A stretch of 64,000 nt of DNA from Chitinophaga sp. 180180018-3 (GCF_037893185.1 NZ_CP140772.1:6572001-6636000); one strand, 5' to 3'. Positions 28,030 through 37,081 are shown, counted from the first letter of the stretch. Notes: generated by a model from the sequence alone, not told the origin. Made by a program: numbers and translations.

Positions 28030-29205
28030 ATGCTGAGAATGGAACAGACATGGCGATGGTACGGCCCGAACGACCCGGTTAGTCTGCCTGATATTAAGCA
28101 GGCCGGCGCTACCGGAATCGTCACAGCATTACACCATGTGCCCAACGGAGTGGTGTGGACGAAGGAAGAGATTTTAAAACGAAAAACCCTTATTGAAGCT
28201 GCCGGCCTTACCTGGTCTGTTGTAGAGAGTGTACCTGTACATGAGGACATTAAAACGCAAAGCGGCAACTTCAGGGAGTATATCACCAATTACCAGCAGA
28301 CCCTGCGTAACCTGGCGGATTGTGGTATCCGTACTGTCACTTATAATTTCATGCCGGTACTCGACTGGACCCGTACCGATCTGGCGTATACAGTGGAAGA
28401 CGGCTCCAAAGCACTGCGCTTCGAAATGGCTGCCTATGTGGCGTTCGACCTGTTCATTCTGCAAAGACCAGGCGCAGAAAACGACTATACCGACGACCAG
28501 ATTGCCCGGGCCAAGGAGCGGTTCGACAGCATGACACAGGAGGAAAGAGCCCTGCTGCAAAAAAATATTATTGCCGGTTTGCCTGGCTCCGAGGAAAGCT
28601 TTACCCTGGCTCAATTCCAGGCGGCCCTCGACAAATACAAAGGTATTGATGCTACCCAGCTGAAACTGCACCTGTTTTACTTCCTGCAGCAAATTGCACC
28701 CGTTGCTGAAGAAGCAGGCGTTAAGCTGGCTATCCACCCGGATGATCCTCCTTACCCGATCTTCGGACTACCCCGTGTAGTAAGCACAGAACAGGATGCC
28801 AAGGAACTGCTGATCGCAGCTCCCTACAGCGCCAACGGCCTGTGTTTCTGCACCGGTTCCTACGGCGTAAGAGCCGACAACGATCTTCCCGGTATGGTAG
28901 AACGTTTGGGAAATCATATCCACTTTATCCACCTGCGCAGCACACAACGCGATGCTGTTGGCAACTTTCATGAAGCCAACCATCTCGAAGGAGATGTGGA
29001 TATGTTCGCCGTCGTGAAAAATATCCTGCTCGTAATGAAACGCCGCAACGTTTCCATTCCAATGCGGCCCGATCATGGCCACCAGATGCTGGATGATTTA
29101 CATAAAAAAACCAATCCCGGCTACAGTGCCATAGGCCGCCTGCGCGGCCTGGCAGAACTGAGAGGCCTGGAAATGGGTATTGCGGGGGCTTTAGGCTCTG
29201 ATTGA
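28030..29205 (+). CDS. uxuA: Mannonate dehydratase
   Basis: UxuA dehydrates D-mannonate to 2-keto-3-deoxygluconate in hexuronate degradation. The 391-residue TIM-barrel protein shows the family start [37 protein letters not shown], the SVPVHEDIK segment, [52 protein letters not shown] and the C-terminal [13 protein letters not shown]. These include the metal-binding His, Cys and Asp residues. No uxuB or uxaC lies next to it, so the pathway is scattered. An ATG at 28039 is an alternative start. It may process glucuronate released by polysaccharide lyases such as the one at 32.7-33.9 kb, an inference. Confidence 0.96.
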   Translation: MLRMEQTWRWYGPNDPVSLPDIKQAGATGIVTALHHVPNGVVWTKEEILKRKTLIEAAGLTWSVVESVPVHEDIKTQSGNFREYITNYQQTLRNLADCGIRTVTYNFMPVLDWTRTDLAYTVEDGSKALRFEMAAYVAFDLFILQRPGAENDYTDDQIARAKERFDSMTQEERALLQKNIIAGLPGSEESFTLAQFQAALDKYKGIDATQLKLHLFYFLQQIAPVAEEAGVKLAIHPDDPPYPIFGLPRVVSTEQDAKELLIAAPYSANGLCFCTGSYGVRADNDLPGMVERLGNHIHFIHLRSTQRDAVGNFHEANHLEGDVDMFAVVKNILLVMKRRNVSIPMRPDHGHQMLDDLHKKTNPGYSAIGRLRGLAELRGLEMGIAGALGSD

Positions 29206-29311
29206 CTGACATCTACCAGTATCAGGTCCGTACAAAGAGTTAAGGTGGGGATAAGCAATACCATCGTCGGACTGAGATGCTACACCAGGGCAGAAAGCGT
29301 ATTTGAGCATA

Positions 29312-29334
29312 TACCTTAATGGCTGATTAAGGTA
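29312..29334. repeat. Perfect palindrome downstream of uxuA
   Basis: TACCTTAAT and ATTAAGGTA form perfect 9-bp arms around GGCTG. It lies between the uxuA stop and the terminator at 29363. It could be an RNA hairpin or a dimeric regulator site; the MarR gene begins 159 bp further on. Confidence 0.6.
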
Positions 29335-29362
29335 CAAATCGCACTCCCTTATTTAAAATAGT

Positions 29363-29397
29363 GAAGGCCTTCCTATGTGGAGGCCTTCTTTTTTTTG
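29363..29397 (+). terminator. Strong intrinsic terminator
   Basis: GAAGGCCT (29363-29370) pairs with AGGCCTTC (29381-29388), followed directly by a run of Ts. It ends transcription coming from uxuA before the MarR gene. Confidence 0.85.
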
Positions 29398-29492
29398 TAC
29401 TTTATTCCTGGTAGCAACACAAAAACCAACGCTTTTTTGTAGCATTGCACAAAGGATAACTGTTCAACTGTTACATTTACCAAACCTACAAT

Positions 29493-29966
29493 ATGATGAG
29501 CGCAACAATTGATGCGAAATACGAGGCGTGCCTGTCTAAAAGGCCCGACAGCCTCGCTCGCCTTATCAACCTTTTCAAAAAAGATGTCGACATTCGTATC
29601 ACACAAAAAATCATCAACCGGGGATATTCCAACTTCAAACTCGGTGATATGGTACTACTGGTTCACATAGATGCTCATGGTACCATTAACAACGATCTGG
29701 CAAGAAAAGCACGTATCAGCAAACAGGCGATGAGCAAAGTGGTAAAAAACCTCGAAGCAGAAAGCTATATCAGCTCCCGCAAGCATGAAACAGATAACCG
29801 GGCCAGCATTATTTTTCTGACAGAAAAGGGAAAGGAATTACTGATTAATGTATACGAAGTGGTCGACGAAATACAGGATTTCTATACCAACATTGTTGGC
29901 ACCGACGAGCTGCTCCAACTGAAGAACATACTTAGGAAACTGAATACAGGACTTAATCTGAGCTGA
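29493..29966 (+). CDS. MarR-family transcriptional regulator
   Basis: This 157-residue protein has a winged helix-turn-helix of MarR type in the middle: DMVLLVHIDAHGTINNDLARKARISKQAMSKVVKNLEAESYISSRKHETDNRASIIFLTEKGKELL (about residues 50-125). It is flanked by helical N- and C-terminal dimerisation segments. The ISKQAMSKVVKNLE recognition helix and the DNRAxxIFLTEKG wing are typical. Its target is not apparent: there is no divergent partner, and the upstream uxuA is closed by a terminator. Its stop codon abuts the stop of the convergent fecR gene with no base between. Confidence 0.9.
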   Translation: MMSATIDAKYEACLSKRPDSLARLINLFKKDVDIRITQKIINRGYSNFKLGDMVLLVHIDAHGTINNDLARKARISKQAMSKVVKNLEAESYISSRKHETDNRASIIFLTEKGKELLINVYEVVDEIQDFYTNIVGTDELLQLKNILRKLNTGLNLS

Positions 29967-30914
29967 TCACTTCATTGTCATGTAATATCTGCGGGCACTG
30001 TCTTTCACCACTGGAACATTCAACATGTTACGCAACAGAGCAATCACTTCTTCTTCTGATTTACGACCAAAATCAGCTGTAATCCGGCGCTTGTATAAAG
30101 CAACTGCAGAAGGGGGTACCATTATCTCGAGTCCATAATAGCCATTCACGGCTTCCAACACCTCTTCCAGAGGGATATTCCTGAACCGTAACTGACCTGT
30201 CAGCCAGGCCAGCGGGGCGGCGCTTTTCAATTGCCGGCGTTCCCAGCTCCGGTGCGGCTCCTTTATTGCTTCCGTACCGCTTGCCAGCTGCATAGGCTGG
30301 TCATATCTTCGCCTTAAAGTAGCATTTCCTTTAGCCACAAAAACTTTTGAAACTTCGCCGGTTTTGCGAACATTACAGATCATCCGGCTGGCATCTAAAA
30401 CTGTATGATCGTCTAACTGTACATGTACTTCCGAAGAACGGTCTATTTCGAGGCAGGCATCTCCGCTGATTACCCTGATATCAGGCGTTTCGCCAAACCC
30501 TGCGGCATAGCTTATCACTGCCTGCCGGGCCGCTATCAGCCGGCTGCCACCACCCAGTTGCAGGGTATCATTATGCCCGGTATTATTACTATACAGCACC
30601 ATTTTTTCTACCGGCCGGCTACGACGACCAGCAAAAAAAAGTACAACAACCAGCAACACTGCGGCCGCCGCTGTCAGCCATTTCCAGGGAGCTACACGAG
30701 GTTGCACAACAGGCCGCACGGCAACTGCCGGCGCAGACGTTCTATTGTCCGGTATTTCCTGGTTCAGCCAGGCTGTAAGTCTGCTCTCAAGCCATGCCGC
30801 CTGCTCCGGGCCGGTGGCACAATAATTTGCTATCTGCTGCTGCAAATGCGGATCCTGCGGTGATTGGATGAAGCCTGATACCAGATCTGTGATATCCTGT
30901 TCCGGTTGATACAT
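29967..30914 (-). CDS. FecR-family anti-sigma protein
   Basis: FecR proteins span the inner membrane and pass a signal from an outer-membrane receptor to an ECF sigma factor. This 315-residue protein has a short cytoplasmic N-terminal part (about 1-70, DITDLVSGFIQSPQD), one membrane helix (about 76-92), and a periplasmic FecR domain (QLGGGSRLIAARQAVISY, TVLDASRMICNVRKTGEV). Its C-terminal domain is STN-like (LRFRNIPLEEVLEAVNGYYGLEI). The usual partners, an adjacent separate ECF sigma gene and a SusC/D pair, are missing. Instead the divergent gene encodes a sigma-like domain fused to a membrane protein, a candidate partner by position. Confidence 0.9.
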   Translation of the reverse strand: MYQPEQDITDLVSGFIQSPQDPHLQQQIANYCATGPEQAAWLESRLTAWLNQEIPDNRTSAPAVAVRPVVQPRVAPWKWLTAAAAVLLVVVLFFAGRRSRPVEKMVLYSNNTGHNDTLQLGGGSRLIAARQAVISYAAGFGETPDIRVISGDACLEIDRSSEVHVQLDDHTVLDASRMICNVRKTGEVSKVFVAKGNATLRRRYDQPMQLASGTEAIKEPHRSWERRQLKSAAPLAWLTGQLRFRNIPLEEVLEAVNGYYGLEIMVPPSAVALYKRRITADFGRKSEEEVIALLRNMLNVPVVKDSARRYYMTMK

Positions 30915-31076
30915 ATCGATACTATCCCCTATAGCTGTATAAATGCAAGATACTCAACTTCTGTACAAGTTTAATGTAACAGGCATCCCATTTGTATTGA
31001 ACAACATAAATATTAATTAGGTCACTTCGGCCAGGTTTAATATTTTTAATAGCGACGAACAAGCAAAACGATATGT

Positions 31077-32372
31077 ATGTCACCTGAACCATCTACCAAC
31101 GACCAGGAATATATTGAGGGATTGCTTCATCAGAAACCAGCTGTAATAGAGGTTATCTACCAGCGGTTTGCCACAAAAGAAAGACGGTTTATCCTGCAAA
31201 AAAGCGGCACTGTAAAAGATGCCGCCCACGTTTTTGAAGAAGCCCTGATGGATATCTATTATTTCTCCCGCCATCATCCGCTGAAAGTAACTGAATTTGA
31301 GCCCTTCCTCCAGGTGCTGTGCAAACGGATCTGGGAACAGGAACTGGAAAGGCGTGGACAGCGGATTCCCGGCCTGGAAGCCGAGGAGCTCTCTACTATG
31401 AGCAGAGACGATATCCAGGATGTGGAAGATGTATTGAAAGAGGGAGAGAAAAGACGGATGGCTTATCACTATTACCTCGCACTGTCGGACGAATGCAGGG
31501 AAATACTCCGCTGGTCGCTTACCAATGGTTGTTTACAGGAAGACATAGCCGCCGAAACGCATATACCGGTTGCGGAGCTCCCGGAGAAAAGAACCGCCTG
31601 CTATCGCAGCCTGTTCAGGGATATAGACAGTAAACTGAAAGCAGGCGGACTGTCAGAAAAAGACCTGATGGAAGCGGATCGCTTTCTCAACGGGCAAATG
31701 AATGAAAACGACCGGAAAGTCTTTTCTACACGCCTCCAAACGGATCCGCTGCTGGCCCAACAGGTAAAACGCTTTGATACCGTTCGCCAGCTGCTTGCCC
31801 AGAGAATATGTGGCGATCCTCAAAGAGATGAACTCCAACATTTGCTGTTCGGCCACCGTAATGCATGGTACACACTCAAAGACACTTCCATCATTCCGAT
31901 CAGGAACTATGTAATCCTCACAGCATTGATAGCTGCCGGCATGGCCATCTTGCTATATATCAGCCCATGGCGCAAAAATATTTACCGGCAGTTTGCCGAT
32001 ACCGAAATGCAAATACCGGACATCGACAGTCTCCGGTTGCCGGAGCAGGCCATCGAGCAGTTTAACCGCGGCCACTTCAGCGAAGCCATCGGCATCCTCA
32101 ATAAAGTACTGAATGATAATCCGGGTAATGCCTATGCGCGTTATTACAGAGGCGTGGCGTTGATCGACCGTGACCAGCCCCCGAGAGCAAGAGAAGACCT
32201 CCTCGCTGTATTTAACAGTAGCAGCGATATCCGCTATGATGCGGCATTTTATATTGCACTGAGTTACCTGAAAGAAGGACGTAAGCAGCAATGCCTGGAA
32301 TGGTTGTTAAAGATCCCTTCCGAAGCAGCTAATTACCGCAAAGCGCAGAAACTGATAGAAGAATTAAAATAA
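31077..32372 (+). CDS. Sigma-like domain fused to anti-sigma-like segment, membrane helix and TPRs
   Basis: The 431-residue protein has an unusual order. Residues about 20-90 resemble sigma region 2 of ECF factors (AVIEVIYQRF to FLQVLCKRIWEQEL). Residues about 132-185 resemble region 4, with a helix-turn-helix (QEDIAAETHIPVAELPEKR). Residues about 198-232 (EADRFLNGQMNENDRKVF and following) look like the cytoplasmic start of anti-sigma proteins. A single membrane helix follows (about 276-295), then TPR-like repeats (about 323-425) on the far side. No signal peptide is seen. A membrane-tethered regulator whose sigma-like part stays at the membrane is inferred. It diverges from fecR across 162 bp and its stop abuts the stop of a small convergent gene. 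Confidence 0.82.
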   Translation: MSPEPSTNDQEYIEGLLHQKPAVIEVIYQRFATKERRFILQKSGTVKDAAHVFEEALMDIYYFSRHHPLKVTEFEPFLQVLCKRIWEQELERRGQRIPGLEAEELSTMSRDDIQDVEDVLKEGEKRRMAYHYYLALSDECREILRWSLTNGCLQEDIAAETHIPVAELPEKRTACYRSLFRDIDSKLKAGGLSEKDLMEADRFLNGQMNENDRKVFSTRLQTDPLLAQQVKRFDTVRQLLAQRICGDPQRDELQHLLFGHRNAWYTLKDTSIIPIRNYVILTALIAAGMAILLYISPWRKNIYRQFADTEMQIPDIDSLRLPEQAIEQFNRGHFSEAIGILNKVLNDNPGNAYARYYRGVALIDRDQPPRAREDLLAVFNSSSDIRYDAAFYIALSYLKEGRKQQCLEWLLKIPSEAANYRKAQKLIEELK

Positions 32373-32609
32373 TTAATTCAGGTATTGTCCTTTACTGTAG
32401 TGGATAATATTTTCTACTTCCCCCTTGATCAACTCATAAACAGGTGTCTTACCTGCTTTGATCCGCACCAGCTGCTGTAACACAAGAAAATAAATTTCTC
32501 CACGGTTACAACCATCAATCTGGGCTTTAAGAATGCTGTGCTTTACGTCTTCACAGCCGGTTGCATCTAATTTCTGATAGATCACATACAGATCATCCAT
32601 CCAACTCAT
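32373..32609 (-). CDS. Small protein of unknown function
   Basis: I do not recognise this 78-residue protein. It is soluble-looking, with mixed helices and sequence such as LYVIYQKLDATGCEDVKHS and YFLVLQQLVRIKAGKTPVYELIKGEVENII; it has two Cys and no signal or membrane segment. Its stop codon directly abuts the stop of the sigma/TPR fusion gene on the other strand. Good codon usage and the complete frame support a real gene, but the function is unknown. Confidence 0.6.
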   Translation of the reverse strand: MSWMDDLYVIYQKLDATGCEDVKHSILKAQIDGCNRGEIYFLVLQQLVRIKAGKTPVYELIKGEVENIIHYSKGQYLN

Positions 32610-32712
32610 AACCTCTAAAGTTTAAAACATAGTGTATAGTATGCTAAAGTTAACTATTTATATTAAGAAAATAAACTATCTGAATCTTAAAAAATTGTAA
32701 ATTCTATCCTAT

Positions 32713-33870
32713 TCAGAACCAAATAACAGGGTTCCGTACCGGGAGGTTGCGGAGCACTTCTTCCACTTCCGGATCCTGGTTAAGTGCGAGCCACAGCTGA
32801 TAATATTCCGGGCGCTGATATGCTGCCGCACCAAAAACCAGGAAAGGCTGTGCCACCGGCCAGTTATCCCAGTACATCACATCTTTTGCGTAAGGCCAGC
32901 TTTGTTTGTTCTTCACGTAGGGATAAAGAAAATCCATGCCGTTGCCTATATTCCTGCTGCTATCTGTGCTAAACTGCCACAGGTTGTTGCCGGGAGTGCT
33001 CAAAACCTGGCATACCGTACTCATGGCATCCAGGTTAAACAACGAGTAGCCGTAAGGTTTAGTGCGCTTAAGTTCCCTCGGGAAACTTCCGTCGACCGCC
33101 ATCTGCGATGGCAGTAATACTGTTTTATAACGATCGATGCAAAATGCCGTCAGTTTTGCGTTGCCGGTGAAGCGGGCAAATACCGCCACCTGCATCACCC
33201 AGCAGGTGCCGTGGTTGTTGGCCGCATTCATTTCATCCCGGCCATACGGATGTGTTGTCAGCCAATCCAGGTATGCACTGAACCAGGCCTTGAATGCCTT
33301 CAGATCTTTTGCCGGAACGGCCCCTGCTTTTTCCATCATACGCAATGCCTGCACCACTTCCATCAGGTGGATCGTGTCTATGATCCCTATCCCCCTTCCG
33401 GTAGCCCTCCCTTTTATAGCCTGTGCATAAAGCAGCGACGGATTCATCCTCGTGGCAGGATCCTCAAACCAGGCCCGCGCGTGCTGCAGGGCATGCTGTA
33501 AATAGGTATTATCCTTAGTGGCCACATATGCCGCCGCCAGCGCGCCCATTACGCGGCTGAAACGAATCATCACTTCCCGGTGTGCGGTAAAATTATCCGG
33601 ATTCGACTGCCCGTCGCGCTGTATATAAGGACTGTCGGCGCTCACCGGATTGGGCCACCAATAATCGCCTTCAGAATAAAAGTCGTGCAGGCCACCGGCG
33701 CTGCGCTCACAACGGAATGCGGTGATCGTTTGCGGCGCCTGCTGCATGGCCCATTTTGCCCTTGCAAGTATTACTGCCCGGGTATCTTTAATGAGCTGCG
33801 TGGTAAACGCCCGTTGTGCATTTGCTTTTACTGTACAAACCAACAACAACATTAAATAAAAGATGCGCAT
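32713..33870 (-). CDS. Secreted alginate-lyase-family polysaccharide lyase
   Basis: The protein has a signal peptide (MRIFYLMLLLVCTVKANA) and about 365 mature residues of the alginate-lyase-like alpha/alpha toroid fold (PF05426). Family traits are EGDYWWPNP, the helix pairs around YLQHALQHARAWF, and the catalytic-looking MNAANNHGTCW, where Asn-Asn-His-Gly is typical of PL5 and PL38 type enzymes. Expected action is beta-elimination of a uronate polymer, alginate or glucuronan, in the periplasm; which one cannot be decided. The frame extends to an ATG at 33897, but the signal peptide fits the ATG at 33870. The upstream region carries a perfect palindrome at 33979-34002. Confidence 0.87.
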   Translation of the reverse strand: MRIFYLMLLLVCTVKANAQRAFTTQLIKDTRAVILARAKWAMQQAPQTITAFRCERSAGGLHDFYSEGDYWWPNPVSADSPYIQRDGQSNPDNFTAHREVMIRFSRVMGALAAAYVATKDNTYLQHALQHARAWFEDPATRMNPSLLYAQAIKGRATGRGIGIIDTIHLMEVVQALRMMEKAGAVPAKDLKAFKAWFSAYLDWLTTHPYGRDEMNAANNHGTCWVMQVAVFARFTGNAKLTAFCIDRYKTVLLPSQMAVDGSFPRELKRTKPYGYSLFNLDAMSTVCQVLSTPGNNLWQFSTDSSRNIGNGMDFLYPYVKNKQSWPYAKDVMYWDNWPVAQPFLVFGAAAYQRPEYYQLWLALNQDPEVEEVLRNLPVRNPVIWF

Positions 33871-33978
33871 GTTAAACAGATTGCGGTGTTCATTCAAATA
33901 ACTTCATCGATGTCTTCCTATAACGTAAACGGTTATACTAATAACAACTATTTTATCACGAATTATGAATACAAACTA

Positions 33979-34002
33979 AAATATGCAATCGGTTGCATAT
34001 TT
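33979..34002. promoter_or_regulatory. Perfect palindrome, candidate LacI/GalR-type operator
   Basis: AAATATGCAA and TTGCATATTT are perfect 10-bp arms around TCGG. The inner 14 bp, TGCAATCGGTTGCA, have the central CG typical of LacI/GalR-family sites. It lies between the polysaccharide lyase and the AraC gene. A weaker inverted repeat, TATAAC-N7-GTTATA (33919-33937), lies closer to the lyase. No LacI gene is in the window. Confidence 0.55.
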
Positions 34003-34110
34003 GTTAATAAAATTTTAGCGATTCCAGGTATCTTTTAAAAAAACGGAAAAAAATGGCTGATACAATAATTGTTTTGCTGGTTCGTCTGATATTTAGGTTA
34101 CCATAGAAGG

Positions 34111-35010
34111 ATGACACATTGTACTGTTACTATGAAAAAAGACAAGCAAACAGATATTGCCTCCTATAAGCTGGAACACCTGATGGAAGTACCGGGGTTG
34201 AGGATAAATGTCCATTACAGACAGGCCGGAGAGATAGTACATGAAAGGCATGCTCATCTTACCGAAGCGCACCGCCATGAATTTTATTCACTGGCTGTTT
34301 CAGGTAGCGGAAGCAGCATGCAAATGATAGATTTCCGCTTCGTGGATCTTCCCCCTAAAAGCCTGTTCCTGCTGGCTCCATGGCAAATACATCTGGCGTC
34401 AGATACTGATCATCTGACCGATATATATTTTATTTCATTCACAGCTGATTTCCTGCCTCCCGGCTTTTCCAAACTGCCGGTTTGCATGGAAGCTGCGATT
34501 ACGCCCTCAGCAGATGAATTCCGGGAGATCTGGCATATCTGTGCGCAATTGTTGCACGAGTTCAGAAACCGCAGAGCTTTACAGCAACAGGTGTTACAAC
34601 ATTACCTGGCAGTACTACTAACCATGTTCATGCATTATCTGCCGGAACAGGACAATAGTCAATTACAGCCGGAGCTGCTGATGCGTTACCAGCAGTTACT
34701 GGAGCAGCATTTCATGTGCTGGAACAGTGTGGGGGATTATGCGAGGGCATTGCATGTAACCGCTAATCATCTGAATGATGTGGTGAAACAGGCAACCGGA
34801 CAAACAGCTTCCGCCTTACTGGCCGCGCGGCGCATACTGGAAGCCAGGCGGATGTTACTCCATTCCACTCACAGCATCAAGGAAATTGCCTGGTGTCTGC
34901 AATTCAACGAAGTAACCTACTTTAACCGCTTCTTCAAACAACATACCGGACAAACGCCGCTGGCTTTCCGGATCGGCAGCCGGGAAAAGTATAACTATAA
35001 CCCGGAATAG
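34111..35010 (+). CDS. AraC-family transcriptional regulator
   Basis: This 299-residue protein has a cupin-like N-terminal sensing domain (about 20-150, with HRHEFYSLAVSG and LFLLAPWQIH) and a C-terminal AraC DNA-binding domain of two helix-turn-helices (about 195-290). The latter shows YARALHVTANHLNDVVKQATGQTASALL and IKEIAWCLQFNEVTYFNRFFKQHTGQTPLAFR, with the family-typical second half. An ATG at 34132 is an alternative start. It lies 112 bp upstream of a siderophore-interacting protein gene on the same strand, so control of that gene is plausible; it may also control the divergent lyase. Confidence 0.92.
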   Translation: MTHCTVTMKKDKQTDIASYKLEHLMEVPGLRINVHYRQAGEIVHERHAHLTEAHRHEFYSLAVSGSGSSMQMIDFRFVDLPPKSLFLLAPWQIHLASDTDHLTDIYFISFTADFLPPGFSKLPVCMEAAITPSADEFREIWHICAQLLHEFRNRRALQQQVLQHYLAVLLTMFMHYLPEQDNSQLQPELLMRYQQLLEQHFMCWNSVGDYARALHVTANHLNDVVKQATGQTASALLAARRILEARRMLLHSTHSIKEIAWCLQFNEVTYFNRFFKQHTGQTPLAFRIGSREKYNYNPE

Positions 35011-35037
35011 TATAATAATTCACAGTGTTAAGCCCGG

Positions 35038-35045
35038 TAGTTTTG
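35038..35045 (+). promoter_or_regulatory. Bacteroidota-type -7 element for the siderophore-interacting protein gene
   Basis: TAGTTTTG matches TAnnTTTG and would give a leader of about 70 nt before the ATG at 35123, so this gene can be transcribed separately from the AraC gene. Confidence 0.4.
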
Positions 35046-35122
35046 CACAGATCAGAATATACAATTACACCGCATCTCAGCTGAACATACAGCACTGACC
35101 TGCATTTATAAAATCATTATTC

Positions 35123-35788
35123 ATGCCTACACTTAAAGAAAGGGCGACCAGTCTGCTGATGTCGCGCATAGGGAAAACTGCGTCTGTACTTAATGTAACC
35201 CGTATCGGTAATTTCCTCCTGCAGGTAGAGCTCCAGCTGCCACAGGCATTGCCGGCCCGCAGCACGCAACACCTGAAAATAGAAGTAGCCCCTTATACTT
35301 ACCGCGATTATACCGTAGCCCACTGGGAACCTGCTACAGGAACAGCCACCCTGCTTATCGACTGTGCCCATGAAGGCACAGGTAGTTTCTGGGCGTTGAC
35401 CCTCGCACCAGGCAGCAGCGTTGTGTACGCCGGCCCTGGCGGAGGTATGCACCAGCCGGGCAATGCAAGCTGCCTTGTGTGCATCGGCGATGCCTCCGCA
35501 ACCGGGCACTTTTATTCCCTCTATCAATATAAAGCCCCCGCTCAACAGTTTCATTGCTTCCTTCAGCTGGAGGATCCCACCACCCGGCAACTACTGGAAA
35601 TGCCGGTACAGGCCCTCTCCAATAACGGGCATTATTTTACCGATCTGCATGAATGGCTATATCATTACGATTTCCCCGTTGCAGATACAACATTTTATGT
35701 GGCAGGGAATCATCGGATGGTAGTACAGGTACGTAAATCGCTACGGCAGCAAGGCGGACTGGTAAAAGCGCAGGGCTTCTGGGGCTAA
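35123..35788 (+). CDS. Siderophore-interacting (ferric reductase-like) flavoprotein
   Basis: This 221-residue cytoplasmic protein matches the SIP/ViuB family, which reduces ferric siderophores with NAD(P)H through FAD. The N-terminal beta-barrel has the flavin motif YRDYTVAHW (the R-x-Y-S/T of the ferredoxin-reductase fold). The middle has GPGGGM and SCLVCIGDASATGHFYSL, where D-x-T/S-A is typical of the SIP C-terminal domain. The chain ends KAQGFWG, like family members with QGYW. It lies next to an AraC regulator, a frequent pairing in iron acquisition, but no siderophore receptor is seen here. Confidence 0.85.
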   Translation: MPTLKERATSLLMSRIGKTASVLNVTRIGNFLLQVELQLPQALPARSTQHLKIEVAPYTYRDYTVAHWEPATGTATLLIDCAHEGTGSFWALTLAPGSSVVYAGPGGGMHQPGNASCLVCIGDASATGHFYSLYQYKAPAQQFHCFLQLEDPTTRQLLEMPVQALSNNGHYFTDLHEWLYHYDFPVADTTFYVAGNHRMVVQVRKSLRQQGGLVKAQGFWG

Positions 35789-35799
35789 TGCAAAGAGCG

Positions 35800-36402
35800 T
35801 CAGACCAGCTGTTCTTTCATGGCCTTTACAATGGCATTCGAACGGGAGTTCACATCAAGCTTACGGTAGATATTCATGATGTGGGAACGAACTGTTCCCA
35901 CACTTATATGACATCCGTCAGCTACTTGTTTATACGTGTCGCCATTCACCAGGCAACGCAAAATTTCCCGTTCGCGGGGCGATAATCCGTACGGATCCTC
36001 CGGAGCTTGTTTCTCCTTCCGGAAAAAGGCCAGGACTTTGTTTACCGCCACCAGATTAGACTGTAATGCAGTTTCATATACCTGTGCAATAAATTCAGAC
36101 AAAGTAACCGGTGGAATATGATCCAGATCATATTCACTCTTTGCTGCCGGCACCTGCGTTATACCCTGTTCCTTCTCATTCAGGGTCAGTAATAGCACAT
36201 TTATATCAGGATAAGCTGCTTTTACAATACTGGCGGCTTCTATCGCAGTCATTCCAGGTATCTCTATATCCATAAAAACCAGATTGCAGATATCTTTTGC
36301 TAATTGTTGTAACACTTCTGATGATTCGCTGCGCAATCCCGAGACGTCCAGAACACGCGTGTCTCCCAAGTTACCAGGACTTATAGGCCGCACTTTTTTC
36401 AT
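35800..36402 (-). CDS. LuxR-type response regulator with shortened receiver domain
   Basis: The 200-residue protein has a C-terminal LuxR/NarL helix-turn-helix (YGLSPREREILRCLVNGDTYKQVADGCHISVGTVRSHIMNIYRKLDV). The N-terminal receiver-like part keeps the phosphoacceptor region LVFMDIEIPGM, with Asp45. The stretch before it is only about half of normal length, and the acidic pair expected at the end of the first strand is missing (RVLDVSG). Phosphorylation may therefore be impaired. No histidine kinase is adjacent. It converges on the siderophore-interacting protein gene. Confidence 0.85.
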   Translation of the reverse strand: MKKVRPISPGNLGDTRVLDVSGLRSESSEVLQQLAKDICNLVFMDIEIPGMTAIEAASIVKAAYPDINVLLLTLNEKEQGITQVPAAKSEYDLDHIPPVTLSEFIAQVYETALQSNLVAVNKVLAFFRKEKQAPEDPYGLSPREREILRCLVNGDTYKQVADGCHISVGTVRSHIMNIYRKLDVNSRSNAIVKAMKEQLV

Positions 36403-37081
36403 AATTTTCCTTTTGGGTCATGTGTATTCAAATGAAATCTTCCATTGATAACTGTAAGTTCCCGGAAGCTGGTATGGTTGATAAATTAAAAATGGAAAGA
36501 TTACACGGTCTCCATACCCGAAACAAATTTGAAACAAATACATGCAGCAGTCAATCGGATACGTATATGGTTTTTCAACAAATATTAATATACAATTTGT
36601 TTTATATTAGTTAATTGGAATAAATATAACGTGGTAAAATGCAGTCTTTTAATGGATTAACGGGAATACAATGCTCTATTTATCAACCATTTAAAGTTGG
36701 CGTTTAAGTCATTCAAAAAAACAAATTATATTTAAATACATATCAACATTTTTTCCGCTCGCCTGTAATCTGCCCTGATCATTTTATCCAGTGCAACAAT
36801 TGGTACTTTTATGCTATCCAGAGTTAAGATAGCATTAATTCCTCAAATTCCTAAGCTAAATCATATAAATACTTCTTTACACTTGCTGTAAAAGAAAAGC
36901 TGGCAATTAGTGCTGACAGGAACCCCTTAATTCCTGATTTTTAATTGTTAATTCAATAAGAAAATGGTTAGTATAAAAATAGGCATCTTCCGGAAATTTT
37001 TATAAAAAAAATAACCGTTAGCTTCGGCCCAGGGCAGAGAACGCCTTGTATTCCCAAGCTAACGGTCAACGGCCAACTGCG
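36403..37081. other. AT-rich 0.68-kb intergenic region
   Basis: I see no convincing gene here. It holds a perfect 8-bp hairpin, ATGCTATC/GATAGCAT, at 36811-36835, and near 36930-36957 an AT-rich stretch (CCTTAATTCCTGATTTTTAATTGTTAATTC) that resembles a single outer arm of the long inverted repeats. At the right end there is a stem that may terminate the fucosidase operon. A 64-codon frame on the plus strand (36420-36614) has no supporting features. Confidence 0.6.
37015..37065 (-). terminator. Stem-loop after the glycosidase operon
   Basis: CCGTTAGCTT (37015-37024) and AAGCTAACGG (37056-37065) form perfect 10-bp arms. On the minus strand, past the stem, the sequence reads TTATTTTTTTTATAAAAATTTCC, a U-rich tract. 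This fits termination after the GH29 gene that stops at 37082. Confidence 0.6.

Noticed and set aside
36420..36614. 64-codon plus-strand frame upstream of the LuxR-type gene
   Set aside because: No signal, domain or codon-usage support in a very AT-rich intergenic region.
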